Shown: positions 54,730 to 63,704, counted from the stretch's first letter. The stretch: 64,000 nt of DNA from an uncultured Bacteroidota bacterium (GCA_937861115.1 CALMBD010000010.1:1-64000); one strand, 5' to 3'. Program-made: numbers and translations. Notes: a model not told the origin generated them from the sequence alone.

Positions 54730-57700
54730 CTACAACTTCCTGATTTTTAGATTCTTAAACCACACCGGATCGCCGTGATCCTGCAGCGCGATCTTTCCCT
54801 TTTTCGATTTTCCGAAGCCGGGCATGTCCTTGAATTTGCTGCCGGCAATCAGTTTGGCCCATTCCGGCGCATTCATGTCGTACTCCACGAGTTTGCGGTT
54901 GTTGAGCCAGTGCTCCACTTTTCCGCCCTTGCTGATGATGCGCACGTGGTTCCATTCGCCGGCAGGTTTTACCGTCACGTATTTACACTCGATCAGGTCG
55001 TACAGGTCGCCGGCCCGGTGTTTGGGAAATTTGCTGTCAGGGTGGCAGGAGTTGTCGAGCACCTGCATTTCAGGGCCGGTTTGCCACACGAAATTATACT
55101 TGTCGGGGTCTTCCACAATGTTGTAGATGATTCCCGAATTGCCGCAGGCGCTGATCTTCCAGTCGAGTTCCAGTTCAAAATCCTGGTATTCTTCAGCAGA
55201 CACGATATCGCCGGCATCGCCGGTGCCGCGCGCTTTTTTGTCGAGGTGGATCGCATTGTCTTCCACAAACCAGGCGCCGCCCACGGTATTTTTGCCGTAG
55301 GTGTGCCAACCATCGAGCGTGTTGCCGTTGAACAGCAGTTGCCAACCGGCCGCTTTTTCCTTGTCCGTCAACGAATTATCCGAGGGCGGGGTAAAGGGCG
55401 GGCGGGCCGTCACCGTACCCATGGCATCGCCGGGAATGGCATTCAGGGTGTACCAGGTCTCCGTTGTCCACAACTCATGGCCGAGATCGCTGAGGGGCAG
55501 GTTGCGCAGGCGGATGTACACGACATGTTCCGGTTTCATGCCGGACAGTTCCAGAAATACTTTTTTGCGATCGGCGGAGACAGATGCCGATTTTACCACG
55601 AGTTCTTCCTCATCCATCTTCGGGCCGCCGTAATTAATGGTCGGCTTGTACCACCATTGCTTCACCAGGAATTGTTTGGGGTCCCAGCCGTCGCCGTCGC
55701 GCAACGGTTCGGTGAATTCTATCTCCATGCCGTTGGTTTTGGCCCTTACGGCAAGCATCTCGAAGGTCGAGCGGCCATTGTATTTCAGGCGCTGCAGGCC
55801 GTACCAGAATTTACCGACCTGCCCCCAGTTGCCGGGGTTTCCGATCATGCCTACATACAGGGCGCCGTCGGGCCCCCAGGCCAGGCGGTGGGTACCGCCT
55901 TCCAGCCCCTGGGTGAACTTGAACACACAGCCCTGGTAATTGCCGTTCACCTTTTCCATAAAGGTACGCTGAAGCCCCCCGTAGCACACATCGCCAAAAA
56001 CAAGCTGGTTGTTGTAGGGGCCGTCTTTCAGCACCGACGGCTGGGTGGGCGAGTTGCCGATATCATCTTGCGGCAGCCATACGACCGGGGGTTGCACCGG
56101 CATTTGTGCGACGGCAATGCTGTCGACGGAATAGGAGCCGAAGAACGCGCCGGGTTTTACGTGCAGTATTTTGGACGACGGCAGCCAGTCGCCCTGGTTA
56201 TCGGCGATGAAAAGTTCGCCGTCGGTGCCGATGCCCACGCCGTCGGGCGTGCGCAGGCCGCGCGCGACAAAATCGATGCTGCCGTCTTTCAGGCTGATCT
56301 GCACTACCTTGCCGCGATCGACGATCTGGGGCCGGGCGCTGGCGCCGCCGGGCATGATGGCGGTGGCCAGAGCAGCGTAGAGGTAGTCGCCTTTATGCGC
56401 CAGGCCAAAAGCGAACTCGTGGAAATTTGCCGATGCTTTCCAGCCTTTGGCAAAACACTGATACTCGTCGATGATGTCGTCGCCATCCGTATCGACCAGT
56501 TTGGTCAGCTCCTGTTTTTGCAGCACAAAGATGTCTTTACCCACCACTTTCAGGCCCAGCGGCTCTGCGAGCCCCCTGGCGATCATCTTCATTTTGATCT
56601 TTTTCGGGTCGCCCGATTCCACGTTTTCAAGCAGATAAACGGCGCCCATGGCATCCCAGGTTGATACCAGCATGCGGCCGTCGGGCAGAAAATCCATGCC
56701 GGCCACCTTGGGCAGGAACTCGTCGGGACGAGCCTGGGAAAGATCGTAGGAAGGATGCACCTCCGAAAGCGGGATGCCGTCGCCGGGGATACCGATCTGC
56801 TCGCCCGTCATTTTGCGCAGGTCTTCGTCGTTGTCCGAACGCTTGTGGGAGAAGTTTCCTTCCGGTATGATCTTCATTTTCGGGTCGCCCGAACGCGCCC
56901 ATTTGAGTTGGATGCCGCGACCGCCGCTGCCCTGAAAATATTCGATGCGCAGGTCATGGTACCCTTCGCGCAGCGCGACTTCGGCTTCTTTCGGCTCCAT
57001 GCCGTGCGGACCGTCGTGGTCGATGAGTCGCTGGCCGTCGAGGTAAAGCCGTGAGCCGTCGTCGGAACTGAGTTGCAACAGGATATTGTCGTCTTTTTCG
57101 AGGAAAAGGTAGCCGGTTGCGAGCAGTGCAAAATCGTTTTTGAGGGGAGCAAATTCTGTCGGGCCCGCGTCGACCAGGCCGGCTACGGCGATATCGTCGG
57201 GCTTGGCATTGAAATTAATCTGGCCGAGGCTCTGGGGGGAGGTTTTCAACTGAAACACCTTGACCAGCAGCCCCGGGACCATGTCGCCGTTCTCCAGGTT
57301 ACCCGCCGCCTTCAGCCATTTGGATTCCGGAATGGCGGTCAGGTCGGATGTTTGGCTGCTGCCGCCTTCTCCGTCGTCCTCCCCTTCATCGAACGCCAAA
57401 ACATAGTTGACGATGGCTTTGGCGTCGTCGGGTTGCAGGTCGGGGTGTGCGCTCATCGCCGCTGCACCCCACACACCGGAGCCGCCTTTCCGCACCTTCT
57501 CCACCAGCATATCTACATTTTCCGGCGTGTTTTTGTACCGCTCGGCAATCTGGACATAAGCGGGGCCGACGGTTTGCACCTGCGGGTTGTGGCAGGTACG
57601 GCAGTCGCTTTTGGCCATGAGGCGTTCGCCGGGGCTGACGGAGGCAGCCTCCGTTTCTTCGGTGAGCCGCTCGGCATCAAAAGGATTCGGGATGAGCGGC

Positions 57701-58428
57701 ATACTGACAAACATGGCGGCAAAACGGGTAGGCTTACCGGTGTTCAGGGTCAGTTCGCCATCCGTTTCAACGGCCTGAATACCGTTTTCAGTGGATTGTG
57801 GCGTAATGCCAGACTGCTTCCAGACGCCATTGGTCACGATATTGACCGGGTCGGCGATGGAGGCGAGGTTGGCACGCATGCTGACCGTTGCGCCGTCAGG
57901 GGCGCTTTCCACCTCAAATGTGCGCTCGAAGCCGCGTTGCCTGTCGCGCTCGATGTATTCGGGGCGTTCGTTGATGCGGATGCGTTTTCCGTCACCAAGT
58001 ACCAGATCGTACATGATCTCGGCGTGGCCGTCTGCGGTATAGCGATGGCCTTTATAGTCGGTGCGGGGCGCCTCGGTTTTGCCGTTCAGGGTGACAAGCC
58101 AGGGCTGGCGGTGTTTGTTCTCGAACCATGAAGCGCCGAGACTCATGGGTTGCGGTCCGTGGCGCATGTTGTACACTGCTCCGGTGAAATCCACACCATC
58201 CGACCAGGCTTTATACAGGGAACAGGAGTCGGTTGAATAAGCCACCCAGAGGTGATCGTCGAGTGCAAAGGTGATCATCCTTGCCTGTTTGTCGAGTACG
58301 GATCGAAACACCCAGGGATCGTTGGGTCGTTCAGGGGACTTGGAGTAGCGGTCGTCGCGACGACCGGCAAAATACCAGAGGGCGATCAATCCAAGCAGGA
58401 GGGCGATGAAGAGGAGGCGATTTTTCAT
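54730..58428 (-). CDS. Multidomain envelope protein: cytochrome c, PA14, glucose-sorbosone-type propeller and DUF1080
   Basis: 1232 residues. N-terminal uncleaved hydrophobic segment at ~5-20 (LLFIALLLGLIALWYFAG) then an unassigned domain to ~255; a cytochrome c module with heme motif CRTCH at 276-280 and a possible distal Met near 324; a PA14 module ~395-520 (LLQLSSDDGSRLYLDG); a six-bladed propeller of the sorbosone dehydrogenase/PQQ-glucose type ~565-860 (MDFLPDGRMLVST, LRTPDGVGIGTDGELFIADNQGD, WGPDGALYVGMIGN); and a DUF1080 (3-keto-disaccharide hydrolase-like) domain ~1026-1232 (LLFNGNTLDGWHTYGKN ... HVRIISKGGKVEHWLNN). Each module is common in Bacteroidota and Planctomycetota, often as separate proteins in oligosaccharide pathways. 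The protein could oxidise or cleave a sugar while passing electrons to a heme (inference). Heads an operon with crcB and moxR. Confidence 0.85.
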   Translation of the reverse strand: MKNRLLFIALLLGLIALWYFAGRRDDRYSKSPERPNDPWVFRSVLDKQARMITFALDDHLWVAYSTDSCSLYKAWSDGVDFTGAVYNMRHGPQPMSLGASWFENKHRQPWLVTLNGKTEAPRTDYKGHRYTADGHAEIMYDLVLGDGKRIRINERPEYIERDRQRGFERTFEVESAPDGATVSMRANLASIADPVNIVTNGVWKQSGITPQSTENGIQAVETDGELTLNTGKPTRFAAMFVSMPLIPNPFDAERLTEETEAASVSPGERLMAKSDCRTCHNPQVQTVGPAYVQIAERYKNTPENVDMLVEKVRKGGSGVWGAAAMSAHPDLQPDDAKAIVNYVLAFDEGEDDGEGGSSQTSDLTAIPESKWLKAAGNLENGDMVPGLLVKVFQLKTSPQSLGQINFNAKPDDIAVAGLVDAGPTEFAPLKNDFALLATGYLFLEKDDNILLQLSSDDGSRLYLDGQRLIDHDGPHGMEPKEAEVALREGYHDLRIEYFQGSGGRGIQLKWARSGDPKMKIIPEGNFSHKRSDNDEDLRKMTGEQIGIPGDGIPLSEVHPSYDLSQARPDEFLPKVAGMDFLPDGRMLVSTWDAMGAVYLLENVESGDPKKIKMKMIARGLAEPLGLKVVGKDIFVLQKQELTKLVDTDGDDIIDEYQCFAKGWKASANFHEFAFGLAHKGDYLYAALATAIMPGGASARPQIVDRGKVVQISLKDGSIDFVARGLRTPDGVGIGTDGELFIADNQGDWLPSSKILHVKPGAFFGSYSVDSIAVAQMPVQPPVVWLPQDDIGNSPTQPSVLKDGPYNNQLVFGDVCYGGLQRTFMEKVNGNYQGCVFKFTQGLEGGTHRLAWGPDGALYVGMIGNPGNWGQVGKFWYGLQRLKYNGRSTFEMLAVRAKTNGMEIEFTEPLRDGDGWDPKQFLVKQWWYKPTINYGGPKMDEEELVVKSASVSADRKKVFLELSGMKPEHVVYIRLRNLPLSDLGHELWTTETWYTLNAIPGDAMGTVTARPPFTPPSDNSLTDKEKAAGWQLLFNGNTLDGWHTYGKNTVGGAWFVEDNAIHLDKKARGTGDAGDIVSAEEYQDFELELDWKISACGNSGIIYNIVEDPDKYNFVWQTGPEMQVLDNSCHPDSKFPKHRAGDLYDLIECKYVTVKPAGEWNHVRIISKGGKVEHWLNNRKLVEYDMNAPEWAKLIAGSKFKDMPGFGKSKKGKIALQDHGDPVWFKNLKIRKL

Positions 58429-58683
58429 GCTGTGTGTCAGTATTACATTGTAAACGGGCGAAATGCGGAGCTGTCACTGCCGCGCCTAAACACGGCCAAT
58501 AACAAAATTTTTTTCGGAAAACGAAAACAACAACCCGGTTGAATTTGGCAAGGACAGGGGCGAAGTTAGTTTCTTGGCTGTTTTTGGAATGGAATTTTTA
58601 TGGCAGATTATCGTATTAATATGGCGCATACCCCGAGAAAGGTCAAACCCCTTTGCCGGACCGGACGGGCATGTTGGGGGTAC

Positions 58684-58701
58684 CGCCGGCTTCAGCCGGC
58701 G
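58684..58701. repeat. Short palindrome CGCCGGC-TTCA-GCCGGCG
   Basis: A perfect 7-base GC-rich stem with a TTCA tetraloop, preceded by GGGGGTAC, the same edge seen at the palindromes near 2434 and 28084. Not followed by a T run, so it is more likely a repeated extragenic palindrome than a terminator. Confidence 0.5.
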
Positions 58702-58752
58702 CCTTAACGAACCATTAAATCACTTCCTGAGCGGATATTGGGCCGGGAGTAC

Positions 58753-58760
58753 TATTTTTG
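58753..58760 (+). promoter_or_regulatory. Probable -7 box (TATTTTTG) of the SPOR-OmpA gene
   Basis: Exact TAnnTTTG match, 34 bases before the ATG at 58794; a TTG at 58738 is too close to be its partner. Confidence 0.45.
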
Positions 58761-58793
58761 CATTACTTTTTTAACAAAATTTACTCCCCCACC

Positions 58794-59546
58794 ATGATTC
58801 GTATCACTACCCTCCTAGTCGCAGGTTTTTGTTTCCTGCAATTGACCGAAAGTACCGCCCAGGATTTTCGCGTGCAGATCGCGGCTTATGCCGAGGCCAT
58901 GCCCGATACTTTTTTCCATGAAAAGGGGGTCCGGAATTTCATCACCAGCCACGACCAGATGGGATTGTACCGCTACTTTGCCGGCTCCTATACGACGCGC
59001 GACGAAGCCGAAGCGGTTCAAAAAGAAATGGTCGAAAAAGGCTTTCCCTATGCGGCAGTGATCGATCTGGAAGAACAGCGCGTCCTCTGCGGCGCCAATT
59101 GCCCCTATTTCCGCAACGGCGTCATTTTTGTTCAGGACCCCAAACAGGACATGACGGTCCGGAATATCTACTTCGACTTCGGCCGCTACAGCCTTAACGC
59201 CGAATCGAAGGAAGTACTGAATTCCGTCTGCCAGCAATTGAAAGACAATACGGCGCTGAAACTGAAATTGCTGGGCCATACCGACGGCGTGGGCAGCGCT
59301 CAGGCTAATATCCAACTGGCGGCCAGCCGCGCCCGTTCTGCACGCAACTACCTCATTAATAAAGGTATACGCGCCGACCGGATGTTTATCAAGGTATTCG
59401 GAGAGGCCGACCCGGTGGCAGAAAACAAAACGGATGAGGGCGACGACCTGCCCGACAACAGAAAATGGAACCGCCGGGTGGTGCTCGCTATTATCGACGA
59501 CCAGGGCGAGGTAAAAAATGACGACGCCCTGAGCGGCAAGAAATAA
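58794..59546 (+). CDS. SPOR-OmpA family envelope protein
   Basis: 250 residues. Signal peptide to ~23 (LTESTAQ). Residues ~25-90 form a SPOR-like domain (FRVQIAAYAEA ... YRYFAGSYTTRDEAEAVQKEM), and ~125-240 an OmpA-type peptidoglycan-binding domain (IYFDFGRYSLNAESKEVL, GHTDGVGSAQANIQLAASRA, WNRRVV). Both domains bind peptidoglycan in their families. The ATG at 58794 begins the signal peptide; the frame is open from 58758 but that ATG overlaps the -7 box. Convergent with gldF (3-base gap). Probably links the outer membrane or periplasmic complexes to the wall (inference). Confidence 0.9.
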   Translation: MIRITTLLVAGFCFLQLTESTAQDFRVQIAAYAEAMPDTFFHEKGVRNFITSHDQMGLYRYFAGSYTTRDEAEAVQKEMVEKGFPYAAVIDLEEQRVLCGANCPYFRNGVIFVQDPKQDMTVRNIYFDFGRYSLNAESKEVLNSVCQQLKDNTALKLKLLGHTDGVGSAQANIQLAASRARSARNYLINKGIRADRMFIKVFGEADPVAENKTDEGDDLPDNRKWNRRVVLAIIDDQGEVKNDDALSGKK

Positions 59547-59549
59547 ACC

Positions 59550-60281
59550 TTACCATTTTCTGCGGCCCAGCGACAGCACCGTCGCGGCGAGAAACAGCGC
59601 AATTACCGAAAGAAAATAGATCACATCCCGGCTGTCGAGCACACCCCGGCTGACGGAGTTGTAATGGTAGGCAATCCCGATCGATTGCACGATGTCGTCG
59701 GTTTTGCCGAAAAACACGGGCAGGCGACTGAGATAATCGAAAGCGAGATAAACAAAGAAAGAAAGGAAGGTAGCCAGCACGAATGCGATGATCTGGTTGT
59801 TGGTCAGCGAACTGGCGAATACGCCGATGGCTACAAAGGCGCCGGCCAGAAACAACAGGCCGATATAGGAGCCGATGATGCCGCCCGAATCCAGGTTGCC
59901 CTGAGGTGCACCCAACTGGTATACGGTAAAATAGTACAACACGGTAGGAACCAGCGCGAAGGCCACCAGCGCAAAACAGGCCAGAAACTTGCCGCCCACA
60001 ATCTGCCAGTCGGTGATCGGTCGTGTCACCAGCAATTCGATCGTACCTGCCTGCTTTTCCTCGGCAAAGGTACGCATGGTCACGGCCGGGATCAGGAACA
60101 TGAAGATCATCGGCGCGATACCGAACAGGGTGTCGAGGTTGGCATAATTGCCGTCGAGCACGCTGTAGTCGGGAAACACCCACATTACCAGACCCATCAG
60201 CACCAGAAAAACGCCGATGACGATATAGCCGATGAGCGAGGAAAAAAAGGTGTTGATCTCTTTTTTGAATATCGAAAGCAT
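59550..60281 (-). CDS. gldF: Gliding motility ABC transporter permease GldF
   Basis: 243 residues, six helices. N-terminal MLSIFKKEINTFFSSLIGYIVIG and the FAEEKQAGTIELLVTRPITDWQIVGGKFLA segment are typical of GldF. Works with the ATPase GldA (encoded 85 bases upstream on the same strand) and usually with GldG in an ABC-type complex needed for gliding in some flavobacteria and for T9SS function or localisation (family knowledge). No gldG follows: the next gene downstream is the convergent SPOR-OmpA gene, so gldG must be elsewhere or absent. Confidence 0.9.
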   Translation of the reverse strand: MLSIFKKEINTFFSSLIGYIVIGVFLVLMGLVMWVFPDYSVLDGNYANLDTLFGIAPMIFMFLIPAVTMRTFAEEKQAGTIELLVTRPITDWQIVGGKFLACFALVAFALVPTVLYYFTVYQLGAPQGNLDSGGIIGSYIGLLFLAGAFVAIGVFASSLTNNQIIAFVLATFLSFFVYLAFDYLSRLPVFFGKTDDIVQSIGIAYHYNSVSRGVLDSRDVIYFLSVIALFLAATVLSLGRRKW

Positions 60282-60366
60282 AGGTTGGAAATACGTACGT
60301 GGTCAGGTGAATTTGGTTTAAACCTCAGCGTCGGGTCTTTTCATCAAACTATATTCATCAGACCAC

Positions 60367-61272
60367 TTACTTTGTCAGTTGTTGGAATACCTCTTCCACG
60401 CTGTAGGTCTCTTTGCGCAACTCCAGCAGGGTCAGTTTTTGCGCTACGGCAAAGGCAAAAACCGAAGCGCGAATATCGTGTTCGGCAGCAGCGCGCAGCT
60501 CCCAGCGGTTTTTGCCGAGGTTTTTAACGGTCTGTACGTTGCTGATCTTCAGCATCAGGGCCTTGTCGGCGTTTTCGGCAAATTCCGCCGTCACGATGCT
60601 CTGGCCGGAAAACTGCTGCTTCAGGTCGGCAATGGATGCGTTGGCCACCAGTTTTCCCTTGTTAATGATAATCGCCCGGTCGCACACGGCCTCCACTTCG
60701 CCGAGGATATGGGTGCTGAGGATGACCGTTTTTTCTTTACCCAGGTCCTTGATCAACTGCCTGATCTCCACAATCTGATTGGGGTCGAGGCCGGAGGTCG
60801 GTTCGTCCAGAATCAGCACCTCCGGGTCGTGCAGCATGGCCTGCGCCAGGCCCACACGCTGGCGGTAACCCTTCGACAACTCGCCGATCTGTTTGTGGCG
60901 GTGGCTGCTGAGCCCGGTGCGTTCCACCATTTCGTCCACGCGGCGGCGCGCGTTGGGCACGCGGTGGATGCCGGCAGTAAAGGCCAGGTACTCGCGCACA
61001 TACATGTCGCGGTACAGCGGATTGTGCTCGGGCAGGTAGCCGACCCGTGCGCGGGCTTCCATGGGGCGGTCGGTGACGTCGAACCCACAAACCTCCGCCG
61101 TGCCGCCGCTTTGGGGCAGGTAACCGGTGATGATCTTCATGGTCGTCGTCTTTCCCGCGCCGTTGGGGCCGAGAAAACCGAGTACCTCTCCTTTGTGGGC
61201 TTCAAACGACACATCGTCGACCGCACGCTGGGTTTCGTAAATCTTGACGAGGTTGGCGACTTTTACAGACAT
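60367..61272 (-). CDS. gldA: Gliding motility ABC transporter ATP-binding protein GldA
   Basis: 301 residues. Walker A GPNGAGKTTT, signature LSKGYRQRVGLAQAML, Walker B LILDEPTSGLDP and switch His LSTHILGEVE. The C-terminal tail LELRKETYSVEEVFQQLTK is typical of GldA. Energises the GldF permease. A TACTTTTG promoter box precedes it (61310-61317) with a leader of about 30 bases. The 85-base gap to gldF contains an imperfect inverted repeat (gtggtcaggtgaat / attcatcagaccac) but no gene. Confidence 0.93.
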   Translation of the reverse strand: MSVKVANLVKIYETQRAVDDVSFEAHKGEVLGFLGPNGAGKTTTMKIITGYLPQSGGTAEVCGFDVTDRPMEARARVGYLPEHNPLYRDMYVREYLAFTAGIHRVPNARRRVDEMVERTGLSSHRHKQIGELSKGYRQRVGLAQAMLHDPEVLILDEPTSGLDPNQIVEIRQLIKDLGKEKTVILSTHILGEVEAVCDRAIIINKGKLVANASIADLKQQFSGQSIVTAEFAENADKALMLKISNVQTVKNLGKNRWELRAAAEHDIRASVFAFAVAQKLTLLELRKETYSVEEVFQQLTK

Positions 61273-61309
61273 GGTGGTAAAAAGGTTGCAGGGTCAGGGG
61301 TTGCGGGGG

Positions 61310-61317
61310 CAAAAGTA
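61310..61317 (-). promoter_or_regulatory. Probable -7 box (TACTTTTG) of the gldA-gldF operon
   Basis: Exact TAnnTTTG match on the minus strand, 38 bases before the gldA ATG; the -33 partner is not clear. Confidence 0.45.
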
Positions 61318-61453
61318 AGGAAAGGGTTGGAGGAATGTCCGCATGGAAACACTTTCCCGTCATCGGGCAAAAGTTATAAACGAAAAACAGATCGTGACCG
61401 TTTGCCTGTATATCGTTTAAAAGAAGTCCGCATCGGGCGACAAATCAGAAACC

Positions 61454-62191
61454 ATGTATAAAAACGTCCTCTTTTCCGTCATTCTTTTATTGCTGACCGG
61501 CGCCGGCCTGAGTGCACAGTCCGCCGATCCCGCCCCGAACAGCGCCGCCGCCGTAAGCCATGCCGGGCTGGATTCCCTGCTGCGCAAATATGTGAGCGAC
61601 GAGGGCAAGGTTGACTACAAAGGTTTCAAGGCGGACAAGGATGCCTTGTATGCCTATTGCCAGTTGCTGACAGACAATCCGGTGCAGGAAGCATGGACCC
61701 GGGAAGAAAAGATGGCCTACTGGATCAACGCCTACAACGCCTACACCATCAAACTGATCGTAGATAATTATCCCGCCAAAAGTATCCTCAACTTCGACGG
61801 CGGCAAAACCTGGGATGTGCGGCGCATCAAACTCGGCGGCAAAAAATTCAGCCTGAACAACATCGAAAACGACATCCTCCGGCCGCAGTTCAAAGACGCG
61901 CGCATCCACTTCGCCATCAACTGTGCAGCCAAAAGTTGCCCGCCGCTCTGGAACCGCGCCTACACCGCCGAAAATCTCGATTCCACGCTTGAAACACGCA
62001 CCCGCGCGTTCATCAACAACAAGGCATACAATACGATTTCAGCGTCGAAGGCGCAGATCAGCAAGATATTCGAATGGTACAAAGCCGATTTCGGCGACCT
62101 GAAAAAATTCCTGAACCGGTACGCCGATAAACCGCTGCGCAGCAACGCAACAGTCGTGTTCAACGAGTACAACTGGGACCTGAATCAATAG
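61454..62191 (+). CDS. DUF547 domain protein, secreted
   Basis: 245 residues. Signal peptide to ~23 (GLSAQS). The DUF547 family pattern is present: KVDYKGFKADKDALYAYCQLL, EEKMAYWINAYNAYTIKLIVDNYP, HFAINCAAKSCPPL and LKKFLNRYADKPLRSNATVVFNEYNW in parts. DUF547 proteins are papain-like-fold or related domain proteins of unknown activity; the conserved Cys/His of INCAAKSCPPL may be functional. Tail-to-tail with the thioredoxin-fold gene, 4 bases apart. Confidence 0.9.
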   Translation: MYKNVLFSVILLLLTGAGLSAQSADPAPNSAAAVSHAGLDSLLRKYVSDEGKVDYKGFKADKDALYAYCQLLTDNPVQEAWTREEKMAYWINAYNAYTIKLIVDNYPAKSILNFDGGKTWDVRRIKLGGKKFSLNNIENDILRPQFKDARIHFAINCAAKSCPPLWNRAYTAENLDSTLETRTRAFINNKAYNTISASKAQISKIFEWYKADFGDLKKFLNRYADKPLRSNATVVFNEYNWDLNQ

Positions 62192-62195
62192 ATCA

Positions 62196-63611
62196 CTACT
62201 TTAGTTTGTTCAATTCGCGCTGGAACACCTCTTCCAGTTGATCGGCGTGTAAATTTTTGGCAACGATAATCCGGTCTTTGTTCAGCACATACAGTTCCGG
62301 CGTGATGTCGACAAAGTATTTGGCGTAAATAGCGCGATTGGTCGGGTCGAAAACATTGGTAAACGTAAAGCCGTTTTTCTTCACGAATGCTTTCCACTCC
62401 TCTTCGGTGGTGCTTACGCCGATGCCGAAAAACTCCACGCCGCGGCTTTTCCAGTTGCGGGCAATTTCCTGTATTTTGGGAGAGTCTTTCTGGCAGTGCT
62501 CGCAATCGGGGCTGTACATGAATATCACCACTATAGGCGCCGTTATTTCGTAGATGCTTTTATAGACACCGTTTACGTCGGCGGCACGTACATCGGGGCC
62601 TTTTTTCCAGAGCAGGCTGGCCTCCATTTCCCACACGTGTTTCTGTAGTTTTTCGAGGTTTTCCGGTGTATCCCAGGTCGCCAGTTCGGGGGTGAAAAAA
62701 TTCTGGATGACGTGTACGTATACCGCCTCGCCGTCCATCACGGTCGTTTTGGTATTTTCGTATTGCATGGCGATCCAGTTGGCAAAATACTGGAAGTAAT
62801 CCTTGTAGGGAATGACCCTGCGGATGATCTCGTCGGCGACGGGGATGATGGAGTCGCGGTTCTGCGGCGTCAGTTCCTTGATATACCGGCGAAGTTTGTT
62901 GCCGATAACGGGTGTATGCAACAAGCGCTTGTCGGAGAAGTCGACATTGTCCCAGAAATGCCGCCGATAGTCTTTGACCTGTTGCAGGGTATCGAGGTCG
63001 CCGTTTCTCTTGCGCGGATAGGTAAGGTCGGGGTTCTGGCCCGCGAGTTTGAAGCGGGTAAAAAATGCATCCGGGTAGGTGGTGTATATCTCTTCCAGGT
63101 GTGCTTTACGCTCGGCGAGTATCTGGTCCTGGCGTTCTTTCGCTTTCTTGTATTCGGGCGCCGATTCGGGTTTACCCCGCATGATCTCGGCCAGTTGCTG
63201 CAACTCGGGGTCCTGGGCAGCCTGGAAGCGGTAATTCTTATAAAACAGTTCGTTGTTGATGGAGCCTTTTACCTGCATGGTGCCGCCGATATCACTGGCT
63301 TTGGCCTCCATCGTAAAGCGCTGGTCGGTATCGATCAGCATGGAAAGGGTCTTGTTGCCACCCGGCAGCAGGAAGGTGTAAAAACCGGCGGGCAGGGGCG
63401 ATTTCCGGCGCAATGTAAAACGGCCCGTGGCGTCAACCTCCGCCGAATCGGCGAGAAAGTTGCGGTCGCCGAACACCCCCACCAGGCGGGTTTTGCCGGC
63501 GGATATGCCTTCAATATGAACTTCTATCAGGGTGCTGTCCGTCGATTGTGCCTGTGCGGCAAGTGCGGTAAACAAAAAGGCGGCAAACAGGATTTGTCCA
63601 AAATACTTCAT
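62196..63611 (-). CDS. Secreted thioredoxin-fold protein with DUF4369/DUF5106-like regions
   Basis: 471 residues, signal peptide to ~22 (ALAAQAQ). Residues ~25-125 have a DUF4369-like beta domain (GKTRLVGVFGDRNFLADSAEVDATGRFTLR in parts), ~130-330 a helical DUF5106-like domain, ~345-471 a thioredoxin fold with active site CEHC (MYSPDCEHCQKDSP) and a cis-Pro before the third strand (VDITPELYVLNKD). The active site is CEHC, and a long helical region precedes it; both are common in Bacteroidota TlpA relatives. A -7 box is at 63697-63704. Neighbour to a DUF547 gene and a GH92 gene, without an obvious operon partner. Confidence 0.88.
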   Translation of the reverse strand: MKYFGQILFAAFLFTALAAQAQSTDSTLIEVHIEGISAGKTRLVGVFGDRNFLADSAEVDATGRFTLRRKSPLPAGFYTFLLPGGNKTLSMLIDTDQRFTMEAKASDIGGTMQVKGSINNELFYKNYRFQAAQDPELQQLAEIMRGKPESAPEYKKAKERQDQILAERKAHLEEIYTTYPDAFFTRFKLAGQNPDLTYPRKRNGDLDTLQQVKDYRRHFWDNVDFSDKRLLHTPVIGNKLRRYIKELTPQNRDSIIPVADEIIRRVIPYKDYFQYFANWIAMQYENTKTTVMDGEAVYVHVIQNFFTPELATWDTPENLEKLQKHVWEMEASLLWKKGPDVRAADVNGVYKSIYEITAPIVVIFMYSPDCEHCQKDSPKIQEIARNWKSRGVEFFGIGVSTTEEEWKAFVKKNGFTFTNVFDPTNRAIYAKYFVDITPELYVLNKDRIIVAKNLHADQLEEVFQRELNKLK

Positions 63612-63696
63612 CGTTCGTGTGTTTGGTAATGGCTTGAATAATACGGCCGCAGGCAGGCCTTTTTGGCAAAAAGACCCTGCCTGCCGGTATTTTCTG

Positions 63697-63704
63697 CAAA
63701 AATA
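63697..63704 (-). promoter_or_regulatory. Probable -7 box (TATTTTTG) of the thioredoxin-fold gene
   Basis: Exact TAnnTTTG match on the minus strand, 86 bases before the ATG. Confidence 0.4.

Larger units (their letters stand above)
58429..58793. other. 365-base divergent intergenic region
   Basis: No gene. Holds a short palindrome (58684-58701) and a -7 box for the SPOR-OmpA gene. A TTTTTTT run lies at 58508 (minus-strand A run). No promoter box for the large minus-strand gene could be found. Confidence 0.6.

Noticed and set aside
54700..54760. Fluoride riboswitch in front of crcB
   Set aside because: crcB starts 2 bases after the previous stop, so there is no leader to hold one.
54775..56664. 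629-codon open frame antisense to the cytochrome/DUF1080 gene
   Set aside because: Shadow frame; the opposite strand shows several intact domains in one frame.
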